Shown: piece after piece, positions 27,428 to 38,377 of the stretch | Numbering within the stretch: position 1 is the stretch's first letter | Layout: every line of letters starts with the position of its first letter | Source: Neocallimastix lanati (nom. inval.) | Taxonomy: Eukaryota; Neocallimastigomycota; Neocallimastigomycetes; Neocallimastigales; Neocallimastigaceae | Direction of reading: 5' to 3' | DNA: 43,589 nt | Assembly: GCA_016946835.1 (NCBI GenBank) | Contig: JACVTC010000164.1 | Span: 305,001-348,589 of the forward strand | Notes under the pieces: model-generated | The model's database searches: none | Told to the model about the DNA's origin: nothing | What the model saw: only the letters and a program-made list of their open reading frames with translations | Program-made: the position numbers and the translations under genes

Positions 27428-28057
27428 TGTAACGGAGGTGCTTCTATTGTAACGGCGGGACGTGGTATAGAAACACAGAAAGGAGAAAACTCAATAGGTT
27501 TACACTATCTGTATAAATAATTCGTTTTATTAGAAATATTTTTTATTAATTATAAAATTTAAAATAATTATTAATATTAATCAACAAGGTAATATTTCGA
27601 ATTACTTATACGTTAATTATTATTAATGAAAGCACGAAGAAAAATATTTTCATTCGTGAAGTTCGCACTATTTATACTTTTAACGGAAAAACAGTTTTAA
27701 CATGTAAAAATAATTTTAAAGAAATATTTAGAAATATGTTTGTAGTAATTAATAATGTAAAGTTTCTAGAATATAGATTTTAATTGATGAAAATGAATCT
27801 TATCAAAAAAGAATAAAATAATTTATATAATAAGAATTTCTAAATTCATTTCGGTTGAATTACGAACCGAAAGAATCTTTAACTTTCTATAATTTTATAC
27901 AGAAAGAATATTCAAGAAAATATTATTAATAATTAATAAAATAATTAATAAAATAATTATTTATGCAAAATGGGTTGAGGTGTGAGTCGAACCCATGAAG
28001 TATTGGTCATGGTCAATGTAACTAACCATTGAACCAATGTTCTAATTTTACTAACTG
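27428..28057 (-). repeat. F-family LTR inserted in the MULE relic (minus strand)
   Basis: The 3' end CCGTTACA is at 27428. It matches the F LTRs through the TATA box and the tRNA-like motif, up to CAGTTAG at 28057, where element C begins; the first 16 bp are missing. It differs from F near the 3' end (CACGTCCCGCCGTTACA versus CTCATCCCACCTTTACA), so it is an older or separate copy. The tRNA-like boxes are at 28026-28036 (A) and 27984-27993 (B). Confidence 0.85.
27942..28057 (+). repeat. 116-bp direct repeat, left of element C
   Basis: It is identical to 35338-35453 on the other side of C, including a private variant (ACCAATGTTC) absent from the F copies. See the right copy. Confidence 0.9.
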
Positions 28058-28546
28058 TGATAAATAACAAAATTAATAAATCTTGAAAATTTATTATACA
28101 TAAAATCAAAACTAACCTTAGCAAAGTTTAATAATAATTTAATAAAATAAAAAAAAATTAATTAATTAATTAATTAAAACAAATAAATTACACTTAAAAA
28201 TTACATAAATACTCAGATATGAAAGAAATATTATATATTTTTCAAAATAAAAATATTAAGATTAAATTTAAAATAAAATAATTAGTTTTAATAATTAGTT
28301 TTATAATAATTTTTATAATTAATTTTATAATTAAATAATAATTTTATAATAACAAAATTTATTAATTTAAATAACAAAATATTTTTAATTATTTTTATAA
28401 TAAACAAATTTATTTATTTTATTATTAAATATTTATTTTATTATTAATTTTATTACTTTTATTTTATTTAATTATTCTTTTTATTTATAAATTATAAATA
28501 GTTTAATTTTAAAGAAAAATATAAATACTTGTAAATATTTCATGTA

Positions 28547-28578
<32 letters not shown>

Positions 28579-28811
28579 ATTTTATAATTTTAATAATCAC
28601 TTTTAATTTTTATAATGGTTAATAAATTTTAATAAAAGATTTATAAAATAAAATATTAGAAAACAAGTGTTCTAATAAACCAAATTTTTAGTGTTATTTT
28701 TAATAAAACATTTTTAATTCATAAATAACTTATACAGTTATTATTAAAATAAATTGAAATTATCACTTTTTAATTCTATATTAAAATTAAGATAATTTCT
28801 AAAATTTATCA
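28058..28811 (+). repeat. Element C 5' LTR
   Basis: This is a 754-bp LTR with inverted ends TGATAAAT/ATTTATCA. A TATAAATA box is at 28520-28527 and an ATT triplet run near 28550-28575. Confidence 0.93.
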
Positions 28812-28812
28812 G

Positions 28813-28830
28813 TGGTCCTTCGAACCGGAG
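28813..28830 (+). promoter_or_regulatory. Element C primer binding site
   Basis: TGGTCCTTCGAACCGGAG lies one nt after the LTR. It begins TGG as a tRNA-type PBS does. The implied 3' end has TTCGA too close to CCA for a normal tRNA end, so the tRNA is unassigned. Confidence 0.6.
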
Positions 28831-29766
28831 AGGCAGCTAACTTATTATTAATAAGTATTATTTATTAACACTAGAGTATGAACTAGTATAAAAATTCATA
28901 ATAATAAAATAAAGGATAAATAATATTTATTATAATAATAATTAAAAATAAAAACTAGAGTATGAACTAGTATAAAAATTCATAATTTAAAATTAAAAAT
29001 AAAAATATATATATGTATATATATATAATAATATAATAATAATATAATAAATAAAAATTAAATTAATATTGGGAAGAAAGCCATTTATATTAAGAAGAAA
29101 ATAATAAATAAATAGGAAAAGAACGACAAATATAAGGAAAGGAAACGATAGATAATATTTTGAAAAAAAAAAAAAAAAAAAAAAAATTCTATTTTAATTT
29201 TAAAGAATTATATAGGTTTATATTTTATTAATCATAAACTATTGGAGCTTGACTCTAGGTCGCGATTAATAAGATATAAATTAGAGTAGCAAGAGAGAGT
29301 ATTGGGTCCTGATTATAGAGAGTAGAGGTTAGACAGAACTGAAAATTGTACTGGAGAGTAATTGATTGGTTATATCGATACTTTGGTGAGAGATCCAGAG
29401 AAACGGAAAACTTTATAACCAGTCGAATGAAAACAGCACAAGAGAGTAAGTAGAGTCTAATGAGGTCGAAAATATAATCAGAACGCCAAGAAAATCTATT
29501 ACTGCTACATATATAATTCGAGGTTCTTAAATAAATAAATAAAAAAAAAAAAAAAAAAAAAAAAAAAATAATTAAAGAAACGTATAATAAGTGAATGAAT
29601 AAATAAATTGAAATTGAATATATAAAATTTTAATTAATTAAAAAATTGATTAAATAATTAAATTTAAATATATAAATATTTTGTTAGTGAATAAATTATT
29701 ATATAAAATAAAGTATATAAATTATATAAAAGAGAAAACAAAATTACTTCTAAATTCCAGAGTAAA
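28831..29766 (+). other. Element C leader
   Basis: This is non-coding. A 33-bp direct repeat with the hairpin ACTAG/CTAGT lies at 28870-28902 and 28954-28986. A TATATATG microsatellite lies near 29005, A tracts near 29162-29185 and 29540-29568, and a GC-richer purine-rich region (29245-29530) that probably folds. I found none of the modules M1, M2 or M4. Confidence 0.6.
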
Positions 29767-30705
29767 ATGTCCGATTTAAAATCAATTAATTTCAACAGAA
29801 TTCCTATATTAGGACAACCGACTGTAGAATTTGATGATTGGAATTTCTCATATACTCGTTGGTGTAATTCCAATAAAATTGACGAAGAAGAAAAGATAGA
29901 ATGTTTAATTTCAATTACTACTGGTATTGCAAGAAAGATAGTAATAAATTCATTAAATAAGACTACCCCAGATAAATATGATACCATTATAAGTAAATTA
30001 CAGGAACATTACAAGGGACCTCTTCCTAAAAATTCAAGGTTATTAGAACTTTCAACAGCTACAATTAAGAAAGGTGAAAGTGTTGCAGAATTCAACATAA
30101 GGTTTGAAACACTTTTAAATAAAATTAGAATTGATTTAAATAAGGAAGTTATAATCTCTTATTATATTAATGCATTTCGGACTTTAACTAAAACCTATGA
30201 GGCTTTATTAGAAGCAGAACCTCAAAACTTAAAAGATGCAATGCAAATAACGTCTAAAAAGGAGAAGATATATAAATTAGTAGAATCAAATAGATCTAAA
30301 GAAAAAGCAGAACCAAACAAAAGAAAAATAAAATCTAACACTCAAAATAATTATGGAACATATTATACAAGTACTTATAATAAAAATAATACATTTAATA
30401 ATAAGAATAATAATATAAATAATAGTCACAACAATAATTACCAAAAATATAATAATAATATAAATAATAGTCACAACAATAATTACCAAAAATATAATAA
30501 TAATATAAAGCCTACTCATAATTATATTAATCAAAATGTTGAAAATAGAAAAATCACATTGAAACCTACACAACTCCAAGATGATGAATTGCAAGAAATA
30601 ACTCAGAAACTTGCTGATTTAAAAATCAATGTATGTTTAAATTGTCAAAGAATAGGTCATGTTAAAGATGATTGTCCTGAATTAGAAGAAGAATGTTTAA
30701 ATTAA
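29767..30705 (+). CDS. Element C Gag
   Basis: This 312-aa Gag has a retrotransposon-Gag capsid region (WNFSYTRWCNSNKI, LSTATIKKGESVAEFNIRFE; about 20-150). An Asn-rich tail carries a perfect tandem duplication of a 15-residue unit (NNINNSHNNNYQKYN, about 30415-30504), and a CCHC knuckle (CLNCQRIGHVKDDC) lies near the C-terminus. It ends TGT TTA AAT TAA, so the slippery heptamer U UUA AAU touches the stop. It lacks the acidic insert of the B and D Gags. Confidence 0.9.
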   Translation: MSDLKSINFNRIPILGQPTVEFDDWNFSYTRWCNSNKIDEEEKIECLISITTGIARKIVINSLNKTTPDKYDTIISKLQEHYKGPLPKNSRLLELSTATIKKGESVAEFNIRFETLLNKIRIDLNKEVIISYYINAFRTLTKTYEALLEAEPQNLKDAMQITSKKEKIYKLVESNRSKEKAEPNKRKIKSNTQNNYGTYYTSTYNKNNTFNNKNNNINNSHNNNYQKYNNNINNSHNNNYQKYNNNIKPTHNYINQNVENRKITLKPTQLQDDELQEITQKLADLKINVCLNCQRIGHVKDDCPELEEECLN

Positions 30706-30745
30706 ATTATGGGAGTAAGCAATCTCCCAAAATAACTAAAATTGC
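30696..30745 (+). promoter_or_regulatory. Programmed -1 frameshift signal of element C
   Basis: The slippery T TTA AAT is at 30696-30702. Stem 1 is TGGGAG/CTCCCA (30710-30715 with 30724-30729). Its loop holds GCAAT (30719-30723), complementary to ATTGC (30741-30745). B and D use GAAGC/GCTTC instead, so this second stem is kept by compensatory change. The pol frame is -1 to gag. Confidence 0.85.
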
Positions 30746-33680
30746 ATCATCAAATCAATCAACAAATTACCTTAATAACGAAAATAATCAAATCCCTCAA
30801 ATTAATGTAGCCCAGAAAAAGAAAGTGCCTACAAGTACCTTGGATAAGAATAAAATCTCTCCAAATAATAAAAGTATCGTTAAACCATCCATTCTTAATC
30901 AACCAAATATTAAGAAAGTTAAACAACAAAAGAAAGCAATCAGGAATACAAGAAGAAGAAAAATAAGTGAAGAACTTAATAATGAAAAACAAAATGACCA
31001 TGAATTAAATGATAATGATGAAATTATTATTGATGAACCAAATAATACAAAGGAAAATACAAAAGATTCTGAAATGAAAAATAATCCAGAAAACAATAAT
31101 GGAAATAATAATGAAAGTAATAATGGAAATAATGAAAATAATGTAATTAACATAATTGATGAACGTAGTAAAATAAATAATGAAAACAATACCAAGGATG
31201 TTCTAACTCATAGTCAATCTCTCAGTCAAACTAAACAAACCAGAAAAAGAAGAATGACAGATATACAAATGTTAGAACCAGGTAATAAATTTAGTATAAT
31301 TAAGGAAGCCAACAACTTGTTTCCGAAAATTAGTCTTGCACAATTACTTTCTATTAGTCCTACTCTTAGGAAGGAATTAGGACAAGGATGTAAGCCAAAA
31401 ATAGATAATGTATTATGCTCTCTTTATAATATTCCTATTCCAATCTTCATTGGAAAAACGAAAGAAGTATTTTTAAAAATTCTTTACGATACAGGAGCAA
31501 ATGTAAATGTTATAACAACAGGATGTTTAAATAAATTTAATGATGTGAAAATTGAAGAAGATATAATAGAACAAAATATTACTTTAGCAAATGGATCTAC
31601 AGTACCTACTAAATACTATGTTCCATTGAAAATTAACATTAATGATTCTTGCAACATTTATGAAAAATTTTATATTATAAATCAAGATAATCCATACTTT
31701 GATATTATTTTTGGAAGAAGTATCCAAAAGAAATATAGATTACTTATTGATCCAGATGATGATTTCATATATCAGAAAACAAGAAAAGGTCTTAAAAAGA
31801 TAATCCAGATAATTAACTCAAATAATACGAATAATATTCCCTTAATGAATGCTATTTATGTATCTAAAGAAGATGAAGAAATTCATGAATTTAACTCTAC
31901 CTTAAACGAAATTCTCAATTCTGTTCCAGATAAAGTTAAATCAAAATTTGAAAGTCTTATTAATCAATACAAAAACTGTATGGCAACATCACTAAGTCAG
32001 CTAACAACTGCTAACCTTGAACCACATTCAATAATTACTACTACTGAAAAACCTATTAAGCTAAAACCTTATAAATTATCAAAAGAGCATTCTGATATTC
32101 TAAAAGAAGAAATTATATCCTTACTTAATAAAGGTTTAATTATTCCCTCGCATTCCCCTTGGTCATTTCCTGTTTTATTAGTCAGAAAGAAAAATGGGAA
32201 ATGGAGACTATGTATAGATTACAGAAGGCTTAATGAAATCACTATTAAAGATTCATATGCACTTCCTTTCATCGATGAACTTGTCTCTTCAGTTAGAGGT
32301 GCTAAAATATTTTCAGCCCTTGACTTATATTCGGGTTATCACCAAATCCCAATGAATCCTAGAGATATTGAAAAAACTTCTTTCACAACAAAATTTGGAA
32401 ACTATAATTTTGTTGTTATGCCTTTCGGTTTAACTAATGCTCCCGCTACCTTTCAAAGGGAGATGAACAGAATCCTTTTACCCCTCATTGGTAAATGCTT
32501 ATTCGTTTACATCGATGACATAGTTGTATATTCTACTTCTGTTGAAGAACATCTTGAACATTTAAAACAAGTATTTGAAATATTCTCCAAGTATAATCTC
32601 TCCCTCAATCTTCAAAAATGCAAATTTTTCCAAGAATCAATTGAAGTCTTAGGTCATGTTCTTACCCCTAATGGTTTAAAAACTGTTCCTTCTAAAGTTC
32701 AAAGTATAGCCCTTTGGGAAGCTCCCAAAAATGTTAATGAGCTCAGGTCCTTCCTTGGTCTTGCTAGTTATTACAGAAAATTTATACAAAATTTCTCTAT
32801 AAGAGCTGACTCTCTTTTTAAACTACTTAAGAAAAATCAACCATATATATGGACTTCTGATCGTAATGAAGCTTTTGAAGACATACGTCACTGTTTATTG
32901 TCTGACCCTATATTATGTTATCCTGACTTTGATAAAGAATTTATTGTTAGAACAGACGCCTCTACTCAAGGTATCGGTGCTGTCCTCTTACAGGTGGAGG
33001 AAGACAAATTGGAACACCCAATTTGTTGTGTAAGTCGTACTTTATCACCTCCAGAAAGAAATTACTCTGTAACTGATCTTGAAGGTTTGGCTATTAATTA
33101 CGCAATCCAAAAATTCCGTCAGTACTTAATTAGTAACAAGAAACCAACTATATTCATTACGGATCATAAACCACTCTTAGGATTTTACAAAAATACTATT
33201 CCAAATAAAGGAAGACATATGCGTTGGATAGAAGAATTTAACAAATATAAAATTGAACTAAAATATGAAAAAGGAAAGAAAAATGTTTTCGCAGACGCTC
33301 TTTCAAGACTACCTTCAAAAGACAGCGAAGATATTATAAAATGTATTAATACAATTTTAGCTGATCTTAATCCAAAAGATTTAAACCTACCAGAAGGAAT
33401 AATCAAATACTTCACTAAGAATTATCAAGTTGTTGATAACACCTTATATTATAAGAAAGATGATACTTATTTAAAAGTTATCTACCGTGATGAAGACAAA
33501 AAGGATATAATTAATCGTGCTCATTCTGTAGGACATGAAGGAGCCGAAAAAACTGTAAACAGAATACTAAATTCATATTATTGGCCCGGCATTTGGAATG
33601 ACGTTAGGATGTGGATCAAATCTTGCAGAAAATGTCAACTTTGTAGACCAAAACCAATCCCGAAAAAACACTGCAGATAA
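30702..33680 (+). CDS. Element C Pol, 5' part: protease, RT, RNase H, integrase finger
   Basis: The frame reads from the slippery site. The Lys/Asn-rich linker includes KPSILNQPNI, the motif shared with B and D. A QLLSISPTLRKEL block follows, then the protease LYDTGAN (D about residue 266, counted from 30693). RT has WRLCIDYRRLN and YIDD (606-609), RNase H has RTDASTQG and ends at VFADALSRL, and the integrase finger has H...GHEG and CRKCQLC. It stops at 33680, after an A6 run (33663-33668) shifts the frame; one A fewer would continue into the next part. Confidence 0.9.
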   Translation, partial: LNYGSKQSPKITKIASSNQSTNYLNNENNQIPQINVAQKKKVPTSTLDKNKISPNNKSIVKPSILNQPNIKKVKQQKKAIRNTRRRKISEELNNEKQNDHELNDNDEIIIDEPNNTKENTKDSEMKNNPENNNGNNNESNNGNNENNVINIIDERSKINNENNTKDVLTHSQSLSQTKQTRKRRMTDIQMLEPGNKFSIIKEANNLFPKISLAQLLSISPTLRKELGQGCKPKIDNVLCSLYNIPIPIFIGKTKEVFLKILYDTGANVNVITTGCLNKFNDVKIEEDIIEQNITLANGSTVPTKYYVPLKININDSCNIYEKFYIINQDNPYFDIIFGRSIQKKYRLLIDPDDDFIYQKTRKGLKKIIQIINSNNTNNIPLMNAIYVSKEDEEIHEFNSTLNEILNSVPDKVKSKFESLINQYKNCMATSLSQLTTANLEPHSIITTTEKPIKLKPYKLSKEHSDILKEEIISLLNKGLIIPSHSPWSFPVLLVRKKNGKWRLCIDYRRLNEITIKDSYALPFIDELVSSVRGAKIFSALDLYSGYHQIPMNPRDIEKTSFTTKFGNYNFVVMPFGLTNAPATFQREMNRILLPLIGKCLFVYIDDIVVYSTSVEEHLEHLKQVFEIFSKYNLSLNLQKCKFFQESIEVLGHVLTPNGLKTVPSKVQSIALWEAPKNVNELRSFLGLASYYRKFIQNFSIRADSLFKLLKKNQPYIWTSDRNEAFEDIRHCLLSDPILCYPDFDKEFIVRTDASTQGIGAVLLQVEEDKLEHPICCVSRTLSPPERNYSVTDLEGLAINYAIQKFRQYLISNKKPTIFITDHKPLLGFYKNTIPNKGRHMRWIEEFNKYKIELKYEKGKKNVFADALSRLPSKDSEDIIKCINTILADLNPKDLNLPEGIIKYFTKNYQVVDNTLYYKKDDTYLKVIYRDEDKKDIINRAHSVGHEGAEKTVNRILNSYYWPGIWNDVRMWIKSCRKCQLCRPKPIPKKHCR

Positions 33681-34572
33681 TGTAACACCAGTTGAACAAC
33701 CATTTACTCGTGTTGGACTTGATACGATTGGTCCTCTTCCAATTACTAAAAATGGAAATATGTATATTATTACATTGGTTGACTACTTCACAAAATGGGT
33801 TGAAGCTAAAGCCATTCCAAACACAAAGTCTGAAGAAGTTATAAAATTTTTAACTGAAGTTATATCAAGACATGGTCCTCCAGAAATAATTGTTACAGAT
33901 AACGGAAGTTCGTTCGCATCAGATATTACTAAAATGATGATCGATCTTTATGGGTCATGGGTGCACTTTGTATCTCCACATCATCCAGAATCAAATGGTA
34001 TGATTGAAAACCGTAATAGAGAAGTAGAGAAAATTCTAAGACTCTTAGTTGAAAACGAAAGTGAATGGGATGAATATTTACCATCCGCACTTTGGGCTCT
34101 TAGAACAACAAAAAATTCCAAAACAAAATTTAGCAGCTTTGAATTACTTTATGGGAGAAAAGACACCTGGCCATTAGAAGTAATGTTTCCAGATATTTAC
34201 AAAGATCCAAATGAAACGGATGAAGAATATATTTTTAGAAGATTCCTAAGACATCAGAATTGGGTGAAACAAGCAACAGAATATTCGGATTACGCAAATC
34301 AATATTGGGAACATCGCATTGGACTATCGAAATCACTAAAGAAAAATTATAAACCCGGAGATTACGTGATGATAAGATTAATTGGAAGAAGTAAGTTAAA
34401 TCCTTACTTTTATGGACCTTATAAAGTAATTAACAAACAAAAATTCAATACAGTTGTCCTCGAAGATCCTCAAACAGGAAAACTTCTTGATCGAAATGTA
34501 CATATTAAAAATGTTTTCCCTTATATCATTCCAGAAAAAGAATTAACTTCAAGGGACGAAGTTCAATCTTAA
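33670..34572 (+). CDS. Element C Pol, 3' part: integrase core and C-terminus
   Basis: This continues Pol in the +1 frame, with VGLDTIGPLP, VTDNGSSF and HPESNGMIENRNRE giving the DDE triad. A GPY/F-like C-terminal region (LNPYFYGPYKVINK) ends in NVHIKNVFPYI. There is no chromodomain. It ends 12 nt before the 3' LTR, with GAGGAA as a short purine tract. It would be functional if joined in frame with the upstream part. Confidence 0.88.
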   Translation, partial: TADNVTPVEQPFTRVGLDTIGPLPITKNGNMYIITLVDYFTKWVEAKAIPNTKSEEVIKFLTEVISRHGPPEIIVTDNGSSFASDITKMMIDLYGSWVHFVSPHHPESNGMIENRNREVEKILRLLVENESEWDEYLPSALWALRTTKNSKTKFSSFELLYGRKDTWPLEVMFPDIYKDPNETDEEYIFRRFLRHQNWVKQATEYSDYANQYWEHRIGLSKSLKKNYKPGDYVMIRLIGRSKLNPYFYGPYKVINKQKFNTVVLEDPQTGKLLDRNVHIKNVFPYIIPEKELTSRDEVQS

Positions 34573-34584
34573 CCGCCGAGGAAT

Positions 34585-35073
34585 TGATAAATAACAAAAT
34601 TAATAAATCTTGAAAATTTATTATACATAAAATCAAAACTAACCTTAGCAAAGTTTAATAATAATTTAATAAAATAAAAAAAAATTAATTAATTAATTAA
34701 TTAAAACAAATAAATTACACTTAAAAATTACATAAATACTCAGATATGAAAGAAATATTATATATTTTTCAAAATAAAAATATTAAGATTAAATTTAAAA
34801 TAAAATAATTAGTTTTAATAATTAGTTTTATAATAATTTTTATAATTAATTTTATAATTAAATAATAATTTTATAATAACAAAATTTATTAATTTAAATA
34901 ACAAAATATTTTTAATTATTTTTATAATAAACAAATTTATTTATTTTATTATTAAATATTTATTTTATTATTAATTTTATTACTTTTATTTTATTTAATT
35001 ATTCTTTTTATTTATAAATTATAAATAGTTTAATTTTAAAGAAAAATATAAATACTTGTAAATATTTCATGTA

Positions 35074-35105
<32 letters not shown>

Positions 35106-35337
35106 ATTTTATAATTTTAATAATCACTTTTAATTTTTATAATGGTTAATAAATTTTAATAAAAGATTTATAAAATAAAATATTAGAAAACAAGTGTTCT
35201 AATAAACCAAATTTTTAGTGTTATTTTTAATAAAACATTTTTAATTCATAAATAACTTATACAGTTATTATTAAAATAAATTGAAATTATCACTTTTTAA
35301 TTCTATATTAAAATTAAGATAATTTCTAAAATTTATC
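34585..35337 (+). repeat. Element C 3' LTR (terminal A missing)
   Basis: This 753-bp LTR is identical by eye to the 5' copy up to ATTTATC; the expected last A is replaced by T of the flanking 116-bp repeat. Loss of the conserved CA end is unusual for an integrase product. Confidence 0.9.
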
Positions 35338-35453
35338 TAATTAATAAAATAATTATTTATGCAAAATGGGTTGAGGTGTGAGTCGAACCCATGAAGTATT
35401 GGTCATGGTCAATGTAACTAACCATTGAACCAATGTTCTAATTTTACTAACTG
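35338..35453 (+). repeat. 116-bp direct repeat, right of element C, with tRNA-like boxes
   Basis: It is an exact copy of 27942-28057. It contains the B box (35380-35389) and A box (35422-35432) on the minus strand and ends ACTAACTG, where the D LTR begins (its TG may be the last two bases). Confidence 0.9.
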
Positions 35454-36293
35454 ATGGTAAAGAACGAACATATAATGGATTATTAATTAGAATTTCAACT
35501 TACTTTAGAATCCATTATATTATTCTTTACTTAATATTACTTTACTATATTTTCTATACTAAAATATTTTTTAAATATATTTTTTTTATATTTTTATTAA
35601 AAGTTTCTAAAATATTATCAATAATTCTATATTTTTACTATTAATATCAATATCTATAATTTACCTAAAATTTTATTATTTTATTAAAGTGTTTATTATC
35701 AATATTAATATTTTATTTTTATTTTCAAATATATTATTATATTATTATTATATTGTATCAATATTAAACTTGTATTCTTTTTAGTATTTTATTTTATTTT
35801 TAAATTGATTATTTAATATTTTTTTTATTCCCCACAAATAAAATCAAATCTTAATTGATTAATAATAAATATTAAATATATTATAGTTTTTAAATTTATT
35901 TTATATAAAATATAAGAATATTATATTAACATTCTTGATTAAAATAACTTTATTTTTCTGTAAAATCTTTTTAAATTTTGTTTGTTACTTTTCGTATATA
36001 TTAAATAATTTAGTTTTAGTATATGAAAAATAATATAAAATTATATAAACAAAATTTATTAAAATAAAAATACTTATGAATTAGTTAATTTAAATTAATA
36101 TAAAATTTTAAGTAATTAGTAATAGTAAATATTTTTTTTTAAATATGATAATAAAATGTAGAAAGGCTTTACATATTTATTTTTTTTCAAAAAGTATAAA
36201 TAAGTGAAGTTTTTCAATAATTAAAATGTAGACAAAAAGAATATTGAAAATAAATAATTAAATAAAAATTCTAATAAAACCCGAACCATAACA
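35452..36293 (+). repeat. Element D 5' LTR (left edge inferred)
   Basis: It ends CCATAACA 7 nt before the PBS. A TATAAATAA box is at 36195. The start is set at TGATGGTAAAGAAC by adjacency to the F-family repeat. No second copy is in the window to prove it. Confidence 0.65.
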
Positions 36294-36300
36294 TAATTTA

Positions 36301-36318
36301 TGGTGGAGATATCGGGGA
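36301..36318 (+). promoter_or_regulatory. Element D primer binding site
   Basis: It is identical over 20 nt to the B site at 7547 (TGGTGGAGATATCGGGGAAT), so both should use the same unassigned tRNA. Confidence 0.75.
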
Positions 36319-36374
36319 ATATTAGAAAAATAAAATTTAATATTATTTATTAATTAAATTATTTAACAAAGCCT

Positions 36375-36537
36375 TGGATATAGATTTCCGGGCTAAGTTT
36401 AACCTACATAGTAATTGGGCTAGTAGGCTCTGGACTGCTGTATTTTATATTGAATACAGTAGCCGTGGTACCCGCGTGGCATGACGCCGTGAAGAGGCAA
36501 GCTGCACGTCAGACAGGGTATACTATCAGATTATCCA
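36375..36537 (+). ncRNA. Structured leader module M2 in element D
   Basis: This is the counterpart of B 8239-8398. The closing helix is TGGATA/TATCCA (36375-36380 with 36532-36537), the hairpin CTGTATT/AATACAG (36438-36444 with 36453-36459), and GCC/GGC lies at 36486/36496. It lies about 60 nt after the PBS here but about 675 nt after it in B, so the module is independent of distance from the PBS. Confidence 0.65.
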
Positions 36538-36600
36538 TAAGTTTTGTTAAATAATAATAATTAATAATTTAATATTAATATTAATAATAATAAAAGTTAT

Positions 36601-36662
<62 letters not shown>

Positions 36663-36849
36663 TTGGAAAACTTTGGAAAACTTTAGTTTTTGTAGTAACT
36701 TTATTTAATTATCGATTATAGAATAAAAAATAATAATAATAAAAAAAAAAATAATAAAAAGTTAACAAATTTACGAAGTTAATATTCGAGTAAGACAGTG
36801 TTAGCTTGCAGGATATTAATTTCATAAACTCTTATTTACAATTTTGCAA

Positions 36850-37025
36850 GGTTTTGTAGATTGTAAACGCGAGTATCTCAAGGAACAAATCCTTGACAAT
36901 TAGGCAAATACGCCCTAGAACTATAAAACCTTCACGCTGAAGGCAACTACACACTTCAACAGGTGATAGTTTGTTCACTCGCGCAGAAAATAAGAGGTGG
37001 GTCAGGTTCGATCCCTGATAAAACC
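36850..37025 (+). ncRNA. tRNA-like / tmRNA-like fold in the D leader
   Basis: GGTTTTG (36850-36856) pairs with TAAAACC (37019-37025), a 7-bp acceptor-like helix. Directly before its 3' strand is a perfect T arm: TCAGG, loop TTCGATC, CCTGA (37002-37018), which contains a full B box GGTTCGATCCC. TA follows the 5' acceptor strand, as U8-A9 would. Instead of D and anticodon arms there is a 7-bp helix CGCGAGT/ACTCGCG (36868-36874 with 36977-36983) enclosing hairpins TCAAGGA/TCCTTGA (36878-36896) and CCTTCA/TGAAGG (36929-36943). The layout recalls tmRNA. No CCA follows. Confidence 0.55.
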
Positions 37026-37103
37026 CTGGTCATTCTTGCGAAGTGACGTTAAAATATATAGTTTTTTTTATTTTTATTTTAGGCTTTTATAAATTTGTTC
37101 GCC

Positions 37104-37134
<31 letters not shown>

Positions 37135-37253
37135 TTTGCAATAAAATAAAAATATATATATATTTTTTTTCCTTTTATTAAAATAATAAATATTTCATTA
37201 ATAAATTTTTTTTTATAAATAATAAATTAAATTTTTCTTTAGTGTAGAACAAA

Positions 37254-37302
<49 letters not shown>

Positions 37303-37346
37303 TTTTTTTTTAACCAATAGTATTATCATAGATATAGATTTATATA

Positions 37347-37390
<44 letters not shown>

Positions 37391-37909
37391 TAATTAATGA
37401 TAAATATTAAAATAATAAGCAAAAAAATTTTTTTTTTTGTAGTACAAATTTTTAATTTTTTTTTTTAAATAAGAATAAATTTTATAAATAAATTTTTTTT
37501 ATATTAATAATTCTAAATAATAAATTGTAATTTTTTTTTATGTTTATCAGTTTATTTTATTTTTTTTTTAATATATACATGTACAATATATATATATAGA
37601 ATATATAAAATTAGATTATTATTATTATTTTTCAAATAAGTGTATTATTTTTATGATTTTATATAATTAAATTTTTTTTTTTTTTTTTTTTCGAAATTTT
37701 TATAATTGAAATTTTTTTTTTTGTGTGTGTTAAATTTTCTATTATTCGTTATATAATTAATTAAATTTTAATTAAAAAGAAAAATATAAATAAGCTGTCT
37801 TACAACTCTCTACGCGGGATAGTTGAACACCCACACATAATACTTTATTGTTTTGATCTTGTTGATACTGGGAAGGATACGTTATTATCTTCTTTATTAC
37901 TAACAATAA

Positions 37910-38069
37910 GTTAGCCAAATTAAAAAGAATTTAATATTGCTACCTTCTTTTTATTAAGTTTCTTAATAATTAACAATCGACATTATCAACTTATCAATAA
38001 AGAGCTAAGGGGACTTATTGTAAGAAGGGTTAACAAGCTATATATTTGATGGTTCAACACTATATAGTT
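37910..38069 (+). ncRNA. Structured leader module M4 in element D
   Basis: It has the hairpin CTAACAATAAGTTAG (37910-37924), the shared block ATTAACAATCGA, an AGCTAAGGGGACTTATTGTA segment and a terminal helix AGCTATATA/TATATAGTT (38036-38044 with 38061-38069). It corresponds to F 19984-20148. Confidence 0.5.
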
Positions 38070-38377
38070 TGGCTTGTATTTTAACTTTTTATTTAATATT
38101 TCATTAAATGTTATAACAAAGAATTAATAGAATAATAAATATATACAAAAAAGAAATAAAAATAAAAATAAATATACATTATTATTATTATTTAAGTATT
38201 TATACAATTTGCTTTATGTTATATTAATTATTTTAATAAAGGAAATAAATATATTAAATAAAATTAAATAAAGAAGTTATTACTACAAATAAATTTAAAA
38301 AAAAAATTAAGATATACATATTTTGTGTATTAATGCTTAAGAGAATATAATAAACATTAAAATTCATAATAAAAAGC

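Larger units (their letters stand above)
28058..35337 (+). mobile_element. Element C: Ty3/gypsy retrotransposon with one pol frameshift
   Basis: LTRs 28058-28811 and 34585-35337 appear identical, except that the 3' copy lacks the final A of the TGATAAAT...ATTTATCA ends. The interior has a tRNA-type PBS, a 0.94-kb leader, gag, a -1 frameshift signal and pol. Its protease is canonical (DTG), and it is distant from B and D. There is no short target duplication; instead an exact 116-bp repeat flanks it. Confidence 0.93.
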
